Below are positions 46,175 to 55,178 of a stretch of 64,000 nucleotides of DNA, in pieces. How positions within the stretch are numbered: the stretch's first letter is position 1; each line of letters begins with the position of its first letter. This DNA is from Acidobacteriota bacterium. GTDB lineage: Bacteria > Acidobacteriota > Terriglobia > Terriglobales > Acidobacteriaceae. The DNA lies in the NCBI GenBank assembly GCA_003225055.1, contig QIAU01000122.1, positions 1 through 64,000 of the forward strand, read 5' to 3'. Made by a program: the position numbers and the translations under genes. Below the pieces are notes generated by a model. That model saw nothing but the letters and a program-made list of their open reading frames with translations, was not told the DNA's origin and ran no database searches.

Positions 46175-47776
46175 TCAAAAAGGAAGCCCGGGAAGTTCCT
46201 CCGTGTTTTCCTGCCGTACCGCCTTTAACTGCTTAGGATCGATTCCCAGGGCGTGCAAAAGCGTCGGCGCGACCTGCGAAGTTGCTACCGGAGTCTTAAG
46301 CAGCCGGGCCGGAAAAGCAGGGTTCGAAACGATCAGGCCGACGTTAGTATCCCCGAAGCTGAACCCGCCGTGCTCGGCGTTTTTCTTGGTCGACCCCGTG
46401 TAGATGGTACCGTAGGCGGGCTGGACAATGATGTCCGGAGTACGATTATCTGTGAGTGGGTTATTGAATCGAAGCTCGAGTTCTGCCCCGGCCAATACTT
46501 CTTCAACAAAGAGCGGCCCGGCATTGGCGTTCAAGTAGGCGGCAACTGCCGCCGTCTGGCTCTGGTCTTGCAGCCAGATCAGGGCGACGTCGTCGTCTTG
46601 AACCAAGCCGCAGGCTCCGGTGCTGCAATTGTTAGCATTGGCTATGGCTATGGCAGCGGGATTTGTGCCTGCATCCGGCAGGGCAGCAACCAGATCCGCA
46701 AAATGACCGGGCTTGTTGACCTTCACCGGATTGATGGGCGACTGGCCGTGTTTCGCGCTGACAATGAATAAGGTCGAGTCATAGGCATCCTGCTCTTTAA
46801 GCGCCTGGATCATTTTGCCCAGCGACTCGTCGGTCTTCTCGAGCCCGAAGGCGAGCACGTCGCTCGGGGTTCCGGACCCGTCCTTGTAACCGCCCGGCTG
46901 GCCATTCAAGGTTGGATCGGTGTCTGTGGAGCAGCTACCATCCTTATTGTCAATCGCCAGCTTCTGCCCTACACTCACCGCCTGGAAGTTCATTCCAAAA
47001 ACTGTGGGCACGCCAGGTCCCGCCGATCCGTCATGCCGCAGGCCGTGAATCTGGTTGATGATCGCCTGGACCTTTTTCTGATCGTTCGCAGCGGTACAAA
47101 CCACGCTGCCAGTCGCATCAAATCCGTTGAAATTCGTAAGCTCCGGCGTGTACAGGTCTTCCACACCCGTGCCGGAAGGGCCATTTACTAGATCATAGGC
47201 AGGATGTTTGTCCGCCCACGCGGTGTGCCCGCCTGCGGCACGGACCACTTCGAAGATGGTGTTGGTCTCCAGTGCACTGTGCGGATACAAAGGCACGCAC
47301 TTACCCCTCACCAGACGCCGCGGCAGTTTGGTGGGATCGAGCACATTCAGCGAGACGTTGTTTGCCTGGTACAGGTCGATGCTTTCGTCAAAGACCATCC
47401 TGTTGCCGGCAGTGCCCACGCACAGGGCGTTCGTGGGGTCGAAAAGAGTGCGGTCATAACTGACGTCATAGAAAAGTCCGGTGCTGATGGGCGAGCCACC
47501 AGTCACGAGTGCCAGAAGACCCGGGAAAGAATCCGAATTCCCGGGTGTGTATGCATTGGAGAAGGTAACTCCGTGACGGGACAGTTCGGCTAAAGCCGAG
47601 CCAGGATGAGCTTCAATGTAGCGCGCAATGTCAAGCGCATGCAGGCCGTCCACGCTGATCAGAAGAACGTGTTGGATGGTTGGCCGGGAGTTCTGCGCCG
47701 TTGCTATGCAAGCAGACAGTTGAACAAACAACCCCAGCAACATCAGCTTAGTTAGGGGAGAGAAATGATTCAGCAC
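46175..47776 (-). CDS. Secreted alkaline-phosphatase-superfamily phosphodiesterase/phosphatase
   Basis: A 533-residue protein with signal peptide 1-27 (CIATAQ). The domain is of the type I phosphodiesterase/nucleotide pyrophosphatase class: metal aspartate in VLLISVDGLHALDIARY (about 42), nucleophile in YTPGNSDSFPGLLALVTGG (likely a serine near 82), then TIFEVVRAAGGHTAWADKHPAYD, FIVSAKHGQSPINP and EHGGFSFGDTNVGLIVSNP for the metal histidines. It likely releases phosphate outside the cytoplasm. The start is GTG at 47776 with GAGGAGG 8 bases before it. It shares its upstream region, including a Pho-box-like repeat, with the divergent response regulator. Its terminator is now beyond an IS element. 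Confidence 0.82.
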   Translation of the reverse strand: MLNHFSPLTKLMLLGLFVQLSACIATAQNSRPTIQHVLLISVDGLHALDIARYIEAHPGSALAELSRHGVTFSNAYTPGNSDSFPGLLALVTGGSPISTGLFYDVSYDRTLFDPTNALCVGTAGNRMVFDESIDLYQANNVSLNVLDPTKLPRRLVRGKCVPLYPHSALETNTIFEVVRAAGGHTAWADKHPAYDLVNGPSGTGVEDLYTPELTNFNGFDATGSVVCTAANDQKKVQAIINQIHGLRHDGSAGPGVPTVFGMNFQAVSVGQKLAIDNKDGSCSTDTDPTLNGQPGGYKDGSGTPSDVLAFGLEKTDESLGKMIQALKEQDAYDSTLFIVSAKHGQSPINPVKVNKPGHFADLVAALPDAGTNPAAIAIANANNCSTGACGLVQDDDVALIWLQDQSQTAAVAAYLNANAGPLFVEEVLAGAELELRFNNPLTDNRTPDIIVQPAYGTIYTGSTKKNAEHGGFSFGDTNVGLIVSNPAFPARLLKTPVATSQVAPTLLHALGIDPKQLKAVRQENTEELPGLPF

Positions 47777-47931
47777 GTGAATTCCTCCTCACCGATGGAA
47801 GTGGTAGGAGCTTACAGCCGGTGTGTGGCGATACGGTTAACAGCAGATGAATACCCGATTAAAAACTGCGTGGAAACCGACTGTATCGCTTATGCGAGCA
47901 GAGGTTTCCGAATTGGTTCGTGCCAGGGGAA

Positions 47932-47949
47932 ATTAACCGTCCTGTAACA
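47932..47949 (+). promoter_or_regulatory. Candidate Pho box between the phosphatase and response-regulator genes
   Basis: ATTAACC-GTCC-TGTAACA is a direct repeat with 7-4-7 spacing as in PhoB boxes and nearly matches the repeat at 39603-39620. It lies 103 bases before the response-regulator start and 156 bases before the divergent secreted-phosphatase start, so it could serve both. Confidence 0.5.
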
Positions 47950-48051
47950 TGGCTGCGTTAGCCTCAACACAAAGGTCAACAATGCTACTCGCTTCCAGCT
48001 GGGAAATGCCTCGCTCGCAGGATTGGTAACCGCAAGGATCACGGAGTCCCT

Positions 48052-48795
48052 ATGAGCCAGCTCATATTCGTGGTAGAGGATGACGGCGATATCTCTCGCC
48101 TGGTCTGTCATCACCTCCAACGGTCGGGGTATCGGGTTCGCGCTTTTTTTACAACGACCGACGTGATCCGTGAAGGGGAGAAGGCACAGCCCTCACTCTT
48201 CCTGCTGGACATCATGCTGCCCGGGGGAGACGGTCTGGACCTCTGTCGCCGTATTCGAGAGTCGCCGACGCTTTCGAAAGCAGGGGTCGTTTTCCTGACA
48301 GCGAGGACCGGTGAGCAGGATCGCATCCTGGGATTGGAATTGGGCGGCGACGATTATATTACCAAGCCCTTTAGTCCGCACGAACTAGTGGCACGAGTAA
48401 AAGCCGTGCTGCGAAGATTCGAGCCCGCGCTCACCTCCTATGTTACTAGGGTGGGAGCGATCGAGATTGACAGCGCTGCGATGACCCTTTCTGTTGCTGG
48501 CAGGGTCGTACCCACGACTGCAACGGAGTTCCGACTGCTCGACTACCTGGCGCGGCATCCGGGGCGGGCTTTCTCCCGCGATCAATTGTTGGAAGCAGTG
48601 TGGCGCGACGCGCAATTCGTGACGGTTCGGTCGGTCGACGTCTATGTCAGACGTCTGCGCGAGAAGTTGGAGCCCGACCCCGAAAATCCCACTTACCTCA
48701 AGACGGTGCGAGGAATCGGATACCGTTTCGAGACGGCGCGCAGCAACGGAGTAACAGCTCGGGAAGGCCAGGAAACGTCGAACGAGCTGTCCTGA
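48052..48795 (+). CDS. OmpR/PhoB-family response regulator
   Basis: A 247-residue regulator with a receiver domain (about 3-118; acidic pocket E9-D11, phospho-acceptor D53 in LFLLDIMLPG, lysine in YITKPFSP) and a winged-helix DNA-binding domain (about 132-232; TEFRLLDYLARHPGRAFSRDQL, then VRRLREKLEPDPENPTYLKTVRGIGYRFE). The sequence fits the PhoB-like branch. No histidine kinase is encoded in the window, so its partner is elsewhere. Pho-box-like repeats before it and before the CHAD-ppx genes make phosphate control of this neighbourhood likely, including of the regulator itself. Confidence 0.85.
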   Translation: MSQLIFVVEDDGDISRLVCHHLQRSGYRVRAFFTTTDVIREGEKAQPSLFLLDIMLPGGDGLDLCRRIRESPTLSKAGVVFLTARTGEQDRILGLELGGDDYITKPFSPHELVARVKAVLRRFEPALTSYVTRVGAIEIDSAAMTLSVAGRVVPTTATEFRLLDYLARHPGRAFSRDQLLEAVWRDAQFVTVRSVDVYVRRLREKLEPDPENPTYLKTVRGIGYRFETARSNGVTAREGQETSNELS

Positions 48796-48859
48796 GCCTT
48801 TTCTTTGTCCACCAAACTGTTTCACAGCCATGAATATTTGATTATTTTAATAATTGGTC

Positions 48860-49744
48860 ATGCCGCAGTTACCTTTGAAATTCTTTTCACCCAGAATTCA
48901 CCATGCTTTAACAGGGATGCTGTTAAATAGAAGGCATGACGACACCGTGTTTCGACACGTGATCCTTTCCGATCTGCACTTGGGGTCGGAGGTAAGCCGT
49001 GCCGAGGCTGCTCTGCAGACGCTGAAGGCGATCTCCTTTCGCCGTCTCATTCTCTGGGGAGACATTTTTTGCGACCTGAATTTTCGTCGCCTCAAGAAAG
49101 AACACTGGCGTTTCCTTAGCTATATCCGAAAGCTCTCGAATCCCAAACGACGTGTGGAGGTTGTCTGGGTCGAAGGCAACCATGACTACGGCCTATCGGA
49201 CGTAATGTCGCACCTGGTTGGAATTGAGGTATACCAGGAATACCAGTGGAATTACCGCGGCATCCGGCACCTGGCAATTCATGGCCACCAATTTGATCGT
49301 CTCCTCGTGAACAACCGCTTTCTCAGCAGTTTCCTAACCGGATTTCATCATGGCCTGCAGAAGGTCTCGTTTGGGCACAAACGAATCGTCGGCTTTCTGG
49401 AGAGGTTTGATGCCGTGTGGCTGCGCCTGTCCGCCAAAGTAGACGCTGAGGCTTTGGCGCACGGCCGGGCTCGTAGCGCGCAGCGCGTTTTCTGCGGCCA
49501 TACCCATGAAGCTCTGCAGAGATCATCAGGTGGAATTGAATACTTCAATACCGGAAGCTGGACTCAGGAGAAAGCGACTTACATAACTGTAGGTGGGGAA
49601 GGAGTAACAATCCATGAATGCTATGAGCGAATTGACGATCGTGATTCCGGCCAAGAACGAGGCGAAGCTGATCCCGCATTTGCTGACCTCTTTGCTTCTG
49701 CAGGATTACGAGCCGATGCCGACTACGAAAGTGTACCTGGCTGA
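48860..49744 (+). CDS. Calcineurin-like metallophosphoesterase (LpxH-like)
   Basis: A protein of about 294 residues with all motifs of the LpxH-type phosphoesterases: SDLHLGSEV, LILWGDIFCD, VEGNHDYG, LAIHGHQFD and VFCGHTHEA. LpxH hydrolyses UDP-2,3-diacylglucosamine in lipid A synthesis; this distant relative may have another phosphoester substrate. The ATG at 48860 is chosen; a TTG six bases upstream and an ATG at 48917 are alternatives, none with a clear ribosome site. Its last 44 codons overlap the next gene in another frame and form a low-complexity acidic tail, a rare arrangement. Confidence 0.75.
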   Translation: MPQLPLKFFSPRIHHALTGMLLNRRHDDTVFRHVILSDLHLGSEVSRAEAALQTLKAISFRRLILWGDIFCDLNFRRLKKEHWRFLSYIRKLSNPKRRVEVVWVEGNHDYGLSDVMSHLVGIEVYQEYQWNYRGIRHLAIHGHQFDRLLVNNRFLSSFLTGFHHGLQKVSFGHKRIVGFLERFDAVWLRLSAKVDAEALAHGRARSAQRVFCGHTHEALQRSSGGIEYFNTGSWTQEKATYITVGGEGVTIHECYERIDDRDSGQERGEADPAFADLFASAGLRADADYESVPG

Positions 49745-50339
49745 CGCCAATTCCAACGACGCTACTCCTGAAATCGCACGAAGCTACCGTCGCTGGCTCG
49801 ATATCGAAGTTATCGCTGGCGGGCTTCCTTCCGTGGGTAGAAATGCCGGAGCGCGCCTTGCGTGCACTCCCTACGTCCTTTTCATCGACGCGGATATAGA
49901 ACTTTCCGATCCGACTCTGGTGCGGAGGGCTGTGGAATTAATGAAACGCAAGAACCTGCATTGCGTCACGACCAATATTGCCTGCCCGACGGGATCGGCT
50001 TGGGACCGCATCCTGTACTCGGGCAACAATCTCATGCAGCAATTGTCGCGAGTCTACAAGCCGTTCAGTACGGGCATGTTCATGCTCTTTGACAGAGCCC
50101 GGTTCCATGCGCTGGGAGGATTTCACGAACAGGCACTCTATGCCGAGGATTACCTGCTCAGCCAGAAGGTTGCGCCCAGAAGGTTCAGAATCGTGTCAGG
50201 CTGTGTGCTGACGACCAACCGCAGGTTCATGAAGATGGGGCATTTCAAGCTGGTGCGCCTGTTTTTGAACACTGCCTTGCATACTCGGAACGAGAGCTTC
50301 TTTCTGCGTGACCACCAGTACTGGCACTCGGAAACTTAA
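49614..50339 (+). CDS. Family 2 glycosyltransferase
   Basis: A 241-residue GT-A fold enzyme. The N-terminal LTIVIPAKNEAKLIPHLL and the metal-binding LFIDADIELSDP (about 87-98) define the family; GLPSVGRNAGARLA is the nucleotide-sugar loop. It probably adds a sugar to a lipid or polysaccharide at the membrane; the donor is unknown. GGGGAAGGAGT eight bases before the ATG supports this start, which lies 131 bases inside the metallophosphoesterase gene. No transmembrane helix is obvious. The stop meets the end of a decayed GH1 gene. Confidence 0.8.
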   Translation: MNAMSELTIVIPAKNEAKLIPHLLTSLLLQDYEPMPTTKVYLADANSNDATPEIARSYRRWLDIEVIAGGLPSVGRNAGARLACTPYVLFIDADIELSDPTLVRRAVELMKRKNLHCVTTNIACPTGSAWDRILYSGNNLMQQLSRVYKPFSTGMFMLFDRARFHALGGFHEQALYAEDYLLSQKVAPRRFRIVSGCVLTTNRRFMKMGHFKLVRLFLNTALHTRNESFFLRDHQYWHSET

Positions 50340-51713
50340 ACAGATTGTTGCTTCTCGGGAGTAGCAGAAGAGAATTGCTGCATCAGGTCGGCAGAGATTC
50401 CGTTCGCGCGCGCGCGCTTGCGCTATATAGGCGGCCGCTGTTGAGTCGAAGGCTCGAGCGCGCCCAGGCCGAATTTCAGTTTCCAGCCTTCACTCCACTC
50501 GAAGTTGTCGGTAAGTGTCTAATGGAAGTAACCCCGAATATCGTTGCCTTCCTCAATCAACCTATGTAGTTCCTGAATTACATTGATGATGAGCCAGGGG
50601 CGGACGCGGTCCTCAGCATCGGGAACGCCATTTTCTAAGATGTAGATGGCTTACCGAGCCGGGCTGCACGCCGAACAGCTACCCTGATCGCGCCAGGGAA
50701 GGCCTCTCCGTACGGCTTTTCGACACCGCTATCACCTTGAGGAACGTGCTCGGGTACGAAGACATTTCCGAAGAGCCGAGATCGATGTTTAAGGCTGAAC
50801 GCTACGTGAAACCCGCTGTAAACGTTTAAGCCCACAAAGTCGCAGGTCTCCTTCGCGTTCCGGAAGTTCCGATTGGTGAGATTAAATGGAAAGGCAGGCC
50901 GGCCCCTCTCAACTACGGCGAGAAAACTCTCATTGAAAAGCTGACTTAGGAGTCCGGCTATCCAACGAACGGGCGCAAACCAGGGATTCGACGGTTCAAA
51001 TACCCCGTAATTGTGAGCCCAACCGACCAGCGCATGGTAGTGGAGTTCATGAATTGGGCGATAAGCGTGCGCATGGCACTGCGCCATGGCATTCACGACG
51101 CGCAACGACGTCCCTATTTCCCCTTTCCGCCCGGGCGGAAACTTCTCCCAGAACATAACCCAGCGCGCGGCGAAAACATCGGGTTCGTTGAAGGTCACCC
51201 AATATCTGCAGAGATCACCTAATTCGCCCACCACTGTCCGGGCAAAGCGCTCGAAAATTTCAACTGCGTTGGGCCCGAGGAAGGCACCTTGCCGCTCAAA
51301 CCATTTCAGATGGGTGAAATGGTGCAGACAGACGATCAGTTGAATGCCGCGTTGCTGAAGGTCTTGCAGCATCTGCCGGTATCGCTGCAATGCTTCTCCG
51401 TTCCATTGCCCTGGTTGCGGCTCAAGGCCCTCCATTCGACGGAGAGCCGTAGGGCATTCAGACCCAGGTCGCGGGCGAGATCAAAATCGCGCTCGGCATT
51501 GTTCCACCAATCGCAAGCAAGGCCACAACGTTCACCCGACTCGATGCGTCCTGCGGCTTCCCAGTCGTACCACTGATTGTCTTTGTTTTCCGCTTCCACC
51601 TGGTGCGCCGCGGTCGAGACGCCCCAGAGAAAACCTTTGGGGAACTCCACCCCTAAGCTGGGGCCCCATGAGCCTTCTAATGCAGAATTGCTGATCGTGG
51701 CAGCCGGAGTCAT
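50336..51713 (-). pseudogene. Glycoside hydrolase family 1 gene, broken
   Basis: Three frames read in order complete a GH1 beta-glucosidase of usual length. The first (51713 to about 51430) gives FPKGFLWGVSTAAHQVE and LARDLGLNALRLSVEW. The second (to about 50650) gives EPQPGQWNGEALQRYRQML, WVTFNEPDVFA with the acid/base E, and FVGLNVYSGFHV. The third gives IYILENGVPDAEDRVRPW with the nucleophile E, and IRGYFH-stop-TLTDNFEWSEGW, in which a TGG (Trp) has become TAG at 50519-50521. A later frameshift lies in an alternating CG run near 50405. With two or more frameshifts and a nonsense codon the gene is inactive. Confidence 0.85.
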
Positions 51714-51820
51714 TGGCTGGCATTCTAAGCGATGAACCTCCCCTCCGTAATCAACAACTCGAAGGAGATTCTGCTGCTTCTTGGACTCCCGGCGCGCACG
51801 ATGCTGGTGCGCGGGAATGG

Positions 51821-53503
51821 CTAAGCCAGTTCGAGATCGATCTTCTTCGCCGGCCGGTCCAACTTCGTGATTCGAAAACTACGAACTTGTCCGCTGCGGA
51901 CCTCTGGGGGCTTCGATGATTGCGCAACGGCGCCCCTTTTCCAATGCTCCTCGAGCATCGTACTGAGCGAAGCCAAGTCTGCGTTGGTTCCGGTCCGATC
52001 TGCCGCCGGAGTATCCACCCGGCTCTCTTCCGCCGAGACCCGGCATCGCGCTTGAATTCCTTCGCCCAGTTCCACCCGCACCGAGATCCCCGAAACCTCA
52101 ATCACGCGGCCGCTTACAACGTCCCCTTCCTTGTGTTCGGCGAGATATTCGTCAATATCGGTCGGCACCAGCTGCTTTATTCCGAGTTTCAGGCGGCGTT
52201 TATCTTGATCGACTTCGAGCACCTGTGCTTTTAATGATTGCCCGAGTCTAAGCACGTCTTGTGGGTGGTTGATCCGCTTTTCCGCGCTAATATCGCTCAC
52301 ATGGATCATGCCTTCAACACCCTCGGCTAGCTGCACAAATGCCCCGAATTTCGTGAGGCTTGTGATGTGGCCCTCTACCACCGACCCGGCCTTAAACTTT
52401 TGTGCGGCATCCACCCACGGATCACCTAACGCCTGCTTCAGCCCCAACGAAATCCGCCGCTCGTCGGTTTTGACTCCCAGGATCACGGCTTCCACCGTTT
52501 CACCGGGCTTAACTAGGTCGCTCGCTTTTCGCACTTTCTTGACCCACGACATTTCCGAAACGTGAATCAATCCCTCGACGCCGGGCTCCAGCTCCACAAA
52601 TGCTCCGAAATCGGTCACGCGAGTCACCCGTCCGCGAACGCGTTCTCCAGTCTTGTACTTGCCCGCAACCGAATCCCACGGATGCGGCAGCAGTTGCTTG
52701 ATTCCCACTGATATGCGCCCCTTCTCGGCATTAACCTTCAGAACCTTTGCCTCGATCGTCTGTCCTATTGTGAGAACGTCCGACGGTTGATTGATTCGGG
52801 CCCATGAAATGTCGCTCACATGCAGCAAGGCGTCCACACCGCCAATGTCGATGAAGGCCCCGTAGTCGGTGAGGCTGCGAACGGTGCCGTTTACCGGGCC
52901 CCCTTCCTTCAATTCCGAGTAACGCTGTTGCTTGACGGCTTGCTCTTCCTCCTCCGCCACAATGCGACGATCCACCACAATGTCTTGTTCGGCGGCGTCG
53001 AGTTTTATAATACGGCAGCGAATCTCCTGCTCGATCAGCTTCTCCATCTCCGACGCGTCACGCACGCCGCTTCGCGAAGCCGGCATGAACGCGCGTACTC
53101 CCACGTCAACGTTCAGCCCACCTTTCACGATTCCTGTCACGATACCGATGATCGTGGTCCTGTCGTTAAAGGCCTTCTCCAGTGCCGCCCAGTCGGTTGG
53201 GCGAGCTGCTTGGCTGCGAGTCAGCTGGTAATAGCCCTGCGGATCGCGGCCCTTGATCGTAACCTGCAGCTTGTCCCCGGGATTCGGCGCCTCACGATCG
53301 CTGGGAAACTCCGATCGCGGCAAGACGCCTTCTGTCTTGAACCCAATGTCGAGAATCACTGACTCCGCGGACACGGAGACAACTGTCCCCTCTCGCCTGC
53401 CTTCCGATGTTTTGGCTGTATGGCCCTGCTCGAATTGCGAAAGGATGTTGCCGAACGATTCGTTAGTTTCGCCCGCCGGAGATTTTGTGGTTGGATCGGA
53501 CAT
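51821..53503 (-). CDS. rpsA: Ribosomal protein S1 homologue with S1 repeats
   Basis: A 560-residue protein with about six S1 RNA-binding repeats from residue 37 on (EGTVVSVSAESVILDIGFKT; VNGTVRSLTDYGAFIDIGG; VRGRVTRVTDFGAFVELEPG; VEGHITSLTKFGAFVQLAEG; VSGRVIEVSGISVRVELGEG). Repeats 3-5 are the best preserved, as in S1 of the 30S subunit, which brings mRNA to the ribosome. No Shine-Dalgarno sequence precedes the ATG, as is common for rpsA. It is a single-gene unit. Confidence 0.9.
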   Translation of the reverse strand: MSDPTTKSPAGETNESFGNILSQFEQGHTAKTSEGRREGTVVSVSAESVILDIGFKTEGVLPRSEFPSDREAPNPGDKLQVTIKGRDPQGYYQLTRSQAARPTDWAALEKAFNDRTTIIGIVTGIVKGGLNVDVGVRAFMPASRSGVRDASEMEKLIEQEIRCRIIKLDAAEQDIVVDRRIVAEEEEQAVKQQRYSELKEGGPVNGTVRSLTDYGAFIDIGGVDALLHVSDISWARINQPSDVLTIGQTIEAKVLKVNAEKGRISVGIKQLLPHPWDSVAGKYKTGERVRGRVTRVTDFGAFVELEPGVEGLIHVSEMSWVKKVRKASDLVKPGETVEAVILGVKTDERRISLGLKQALGDPWVDAAQKFKAGSVVEGHITSLTKFGAFVQLAEGVEGMIHVSDISAEKRINHPQDVLRLGQSLKAQVLEVDQDKRRLKLGIKQLVPTDIDEYLAEHKEGDVVSGRVIEVSGISVRVELGEGIQARCRVSAEESRVDTPAADRTGTNADLASLSTMLEEHWKRGAVAQSSKPPEVRSGQVRSFRITKLDRPAKKIDLELA

Positions 53504-53638
53504 GATCGGCTACAGCCTTGTGGATTCGTAATGATTCAAGGATAACATCGCGCCACCCATAGTGCGGGTGCGTTTGCTGAAAACCGTGGCATGGGCAGAT
53601 CTCGCCAGAGCGGCCGAGTTCGTCTACAGTATGAGTCG

Positions 53639-54745
53639 ATGAAACCCACCCTCGGCATAATTTTCGGCGTAATTTTAGCTCTGTTCTCGACTCGCGCACT
53701 AGCCAGCGATACAACTGCTGATTTCGACATCAAGGCTGCTGAGCGCTTTGCGAATCTCGCACTCGCCTGTGTCCACAAAGAGTATCCCAATAAGATCAGC
53801 CATACCTTGAACGGCGATCGGGATGTGGCTCCGCCCAGGAAACTGACACCCACGTTCTACGGCTGTTACGACTGGCATTCTTCCGTACACGGGCACTGGT
53901 TGCTGGTGCGGCTCGTCAAAACTTTTCCTAACGCCGGCTTTGTCCGGTCTGCCCGCGAAGCACTGCGCCAGAGCTTGACTCGAGAACACATCGTGCAAGA
54001 GGCGGCGTATCTCCGAGGAGAAGGACGGGCCAGCTTCGAGCGCCCTTATGGGCTGGCTTGGCTATTGCAACTGGTAGCGGAACTCAGGCAATGGGACGAT
54101 CCTCAAGCCCAAAAAATGGCCGCCAATCTCCGCCCCCTGGAAGAAGCAGCACTGGAACGGCTGAACCTCTGGCTGCCCAAGCTCCCGAATCCTGTGCGGA
54201 TCGGCGAGCATGATCAGACCGCCTTTGCCCTCGGCCTGATGCTCGATTATGCGCGGGGGGGAGGCGATGAAAAATTTGCTGCACAGGTGCGATCGAAAGC
54301 CCGGCAATTCTATCTTAGCGACAAGAACTGCCCTTTGGCCTATGAGCCCTCCGGCGAGGATTTCCTTTCGCCTTGTCTCGGCGAGGCAGACGTGATGCGG
54401 CGTGTGCTGCCGAGCCGTGATTTTGCTCGCTGGTTGCAAGTTTTTCTGCCCCAAATCTCCTTGGCAAAGAGCGGCAACTGGTTACCGCCAGTCGTCTCGC
54501 CTGATCCCAGCGATCCCAAGTTAGCTCACTTGGATGGCCTAAACCTGAGTCGTGCGTGGATGCTGGAGGGCGTGCGCGCGGGCTTACCGGAAGGCGACAA
54601 GCGGCGCAAAGTAATCCAGGCGGCAGCCGAGATGCACAGGCGGGCGGGATTGGCGGCCGTCACGGGCGAGCACTACGAGGGTGGCCACTGGCTGGGAAGT
54701 TTTGCCGTGTACCTGGTTACCAAGAGCGGCATACCTCCGCAGTAG
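53639..54745 (+). CDS. DUF2891-family exported protein
   Basis: A 368-residue protein of the DUF2891 family, predicted to fold as an alpha/alpha barrel. Signal peptide about 1-22 (ALAS). Conserved stretches are FYGCYDWHSSVHGHWLLVRL, ERPYGLAWLLQL, GEHDQTAFALGLMLDYA, CPLAYEPSGEDFLSPCLGEA and the end GGHWLGSFAVYLVT. The pattern of Trp, His and Glu suggests a carbohydrate-active or related enzyme, but no function is established. The ATG at 53639 is preferred over 53591 because the signal peptide starts there. Confidence 0.82.
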   Translation: MKPTLGIIFGVILALFSTRALASDTTADFDIKAAERFANLALACVHKEYPNKISHTLNGDRDVAPPRKLTPTFYGCYDWHSSVHGHWLLVRLVKTFPNAGFVRSAREALRQSLTREHIVQEAAYLRGEGRASFERPYGLAWLLQLVAELRQWDDPQAQKMAANLRPLEEAALERLNLWLPKLPNPVRIGEHDQTAFALGLMLDYARGGGDEKFAAQVRSKARQFYLSDKNCPLAYEPSGEDFLSPCLGEADVMRRVLPSRDFARWLQVFLPQISLAKSGNWLPPVVSPDPSDPKLAHLDGLNLSRAWMLEGVRAGLPEGDKRRKVIQAAAEMHRRAGLAAVTGEHYEGGHWLGSFAVYLVTKSGIPPQ

Positions 54746-54757
54746 TACGGAGGGTTT

Positions 54758-55113
54758 ATGAAGCGCGAGCATTTCGTCCGGATAGTCGAAGCGGCGCTCG
54801 ACTCGCTTCCAGGAGAATTTCGCCGCTGCATTTCGAATGTCGCGGTTCTGGTAGAGGATGTCCCCCCGAACCAGCCGTCAACACAGTCGGGACCGCAAGC
54901 GCAGCCGCTTCTCGGCCTGTTCCATGGCGTGCCTAGGACCAAGAAGAGCACATTTAACCTGCCGACGGGCCCTGATTACATCGTGCTTTACCGGAAAAAC
55001 ATTAAGCGGTTTGCTCCAGCGACGCCGAAATCTGCGAACAAATCCGCCGGACCGTGGTTCAGGAACTGGGCCACTATTTCGGAATGGATGAGAGCCAACT
55101 GAAAGATGTTTAG
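54758..55113 (+). pseudogene. Zincin-like metallopeptidase-family gene, frameshifted, catalytic His lost
   Basis: The first frame (from 54758) reads MKREHFVRIVEAALDSLPGE, NVAVLVEDVPP, LLGLFHGVP and YIVLYRKNI, the start of the small metallopeptidase family (formerly DUF1025, about 120 residues). Near 55005 the homology moves to another frame, AEICEQIRRTVVQELGHYFG, ending DESQLKDV at the TAG at 55111. The family motif HExxH is QELGH here, so the first zinc histidine is gone as well. Both changes point to a dead gene. It lies 12 bases after the DUF2891 gene. Confidence 0.7.
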
Positions 55114-55178
55114 CCGAGAAAGTGCCTGGAGGAGGCTCCCTAGTCACAACGGCAAGAACAAATGGGGAAGTTGAAGCC

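Noticed and set aside
50403-50416. Alternating CG run
   Set aside because: Considered as a structural or Z-DNA element, but it lies in a decayed coding region and is more simply a slippage site in a pseudogene.
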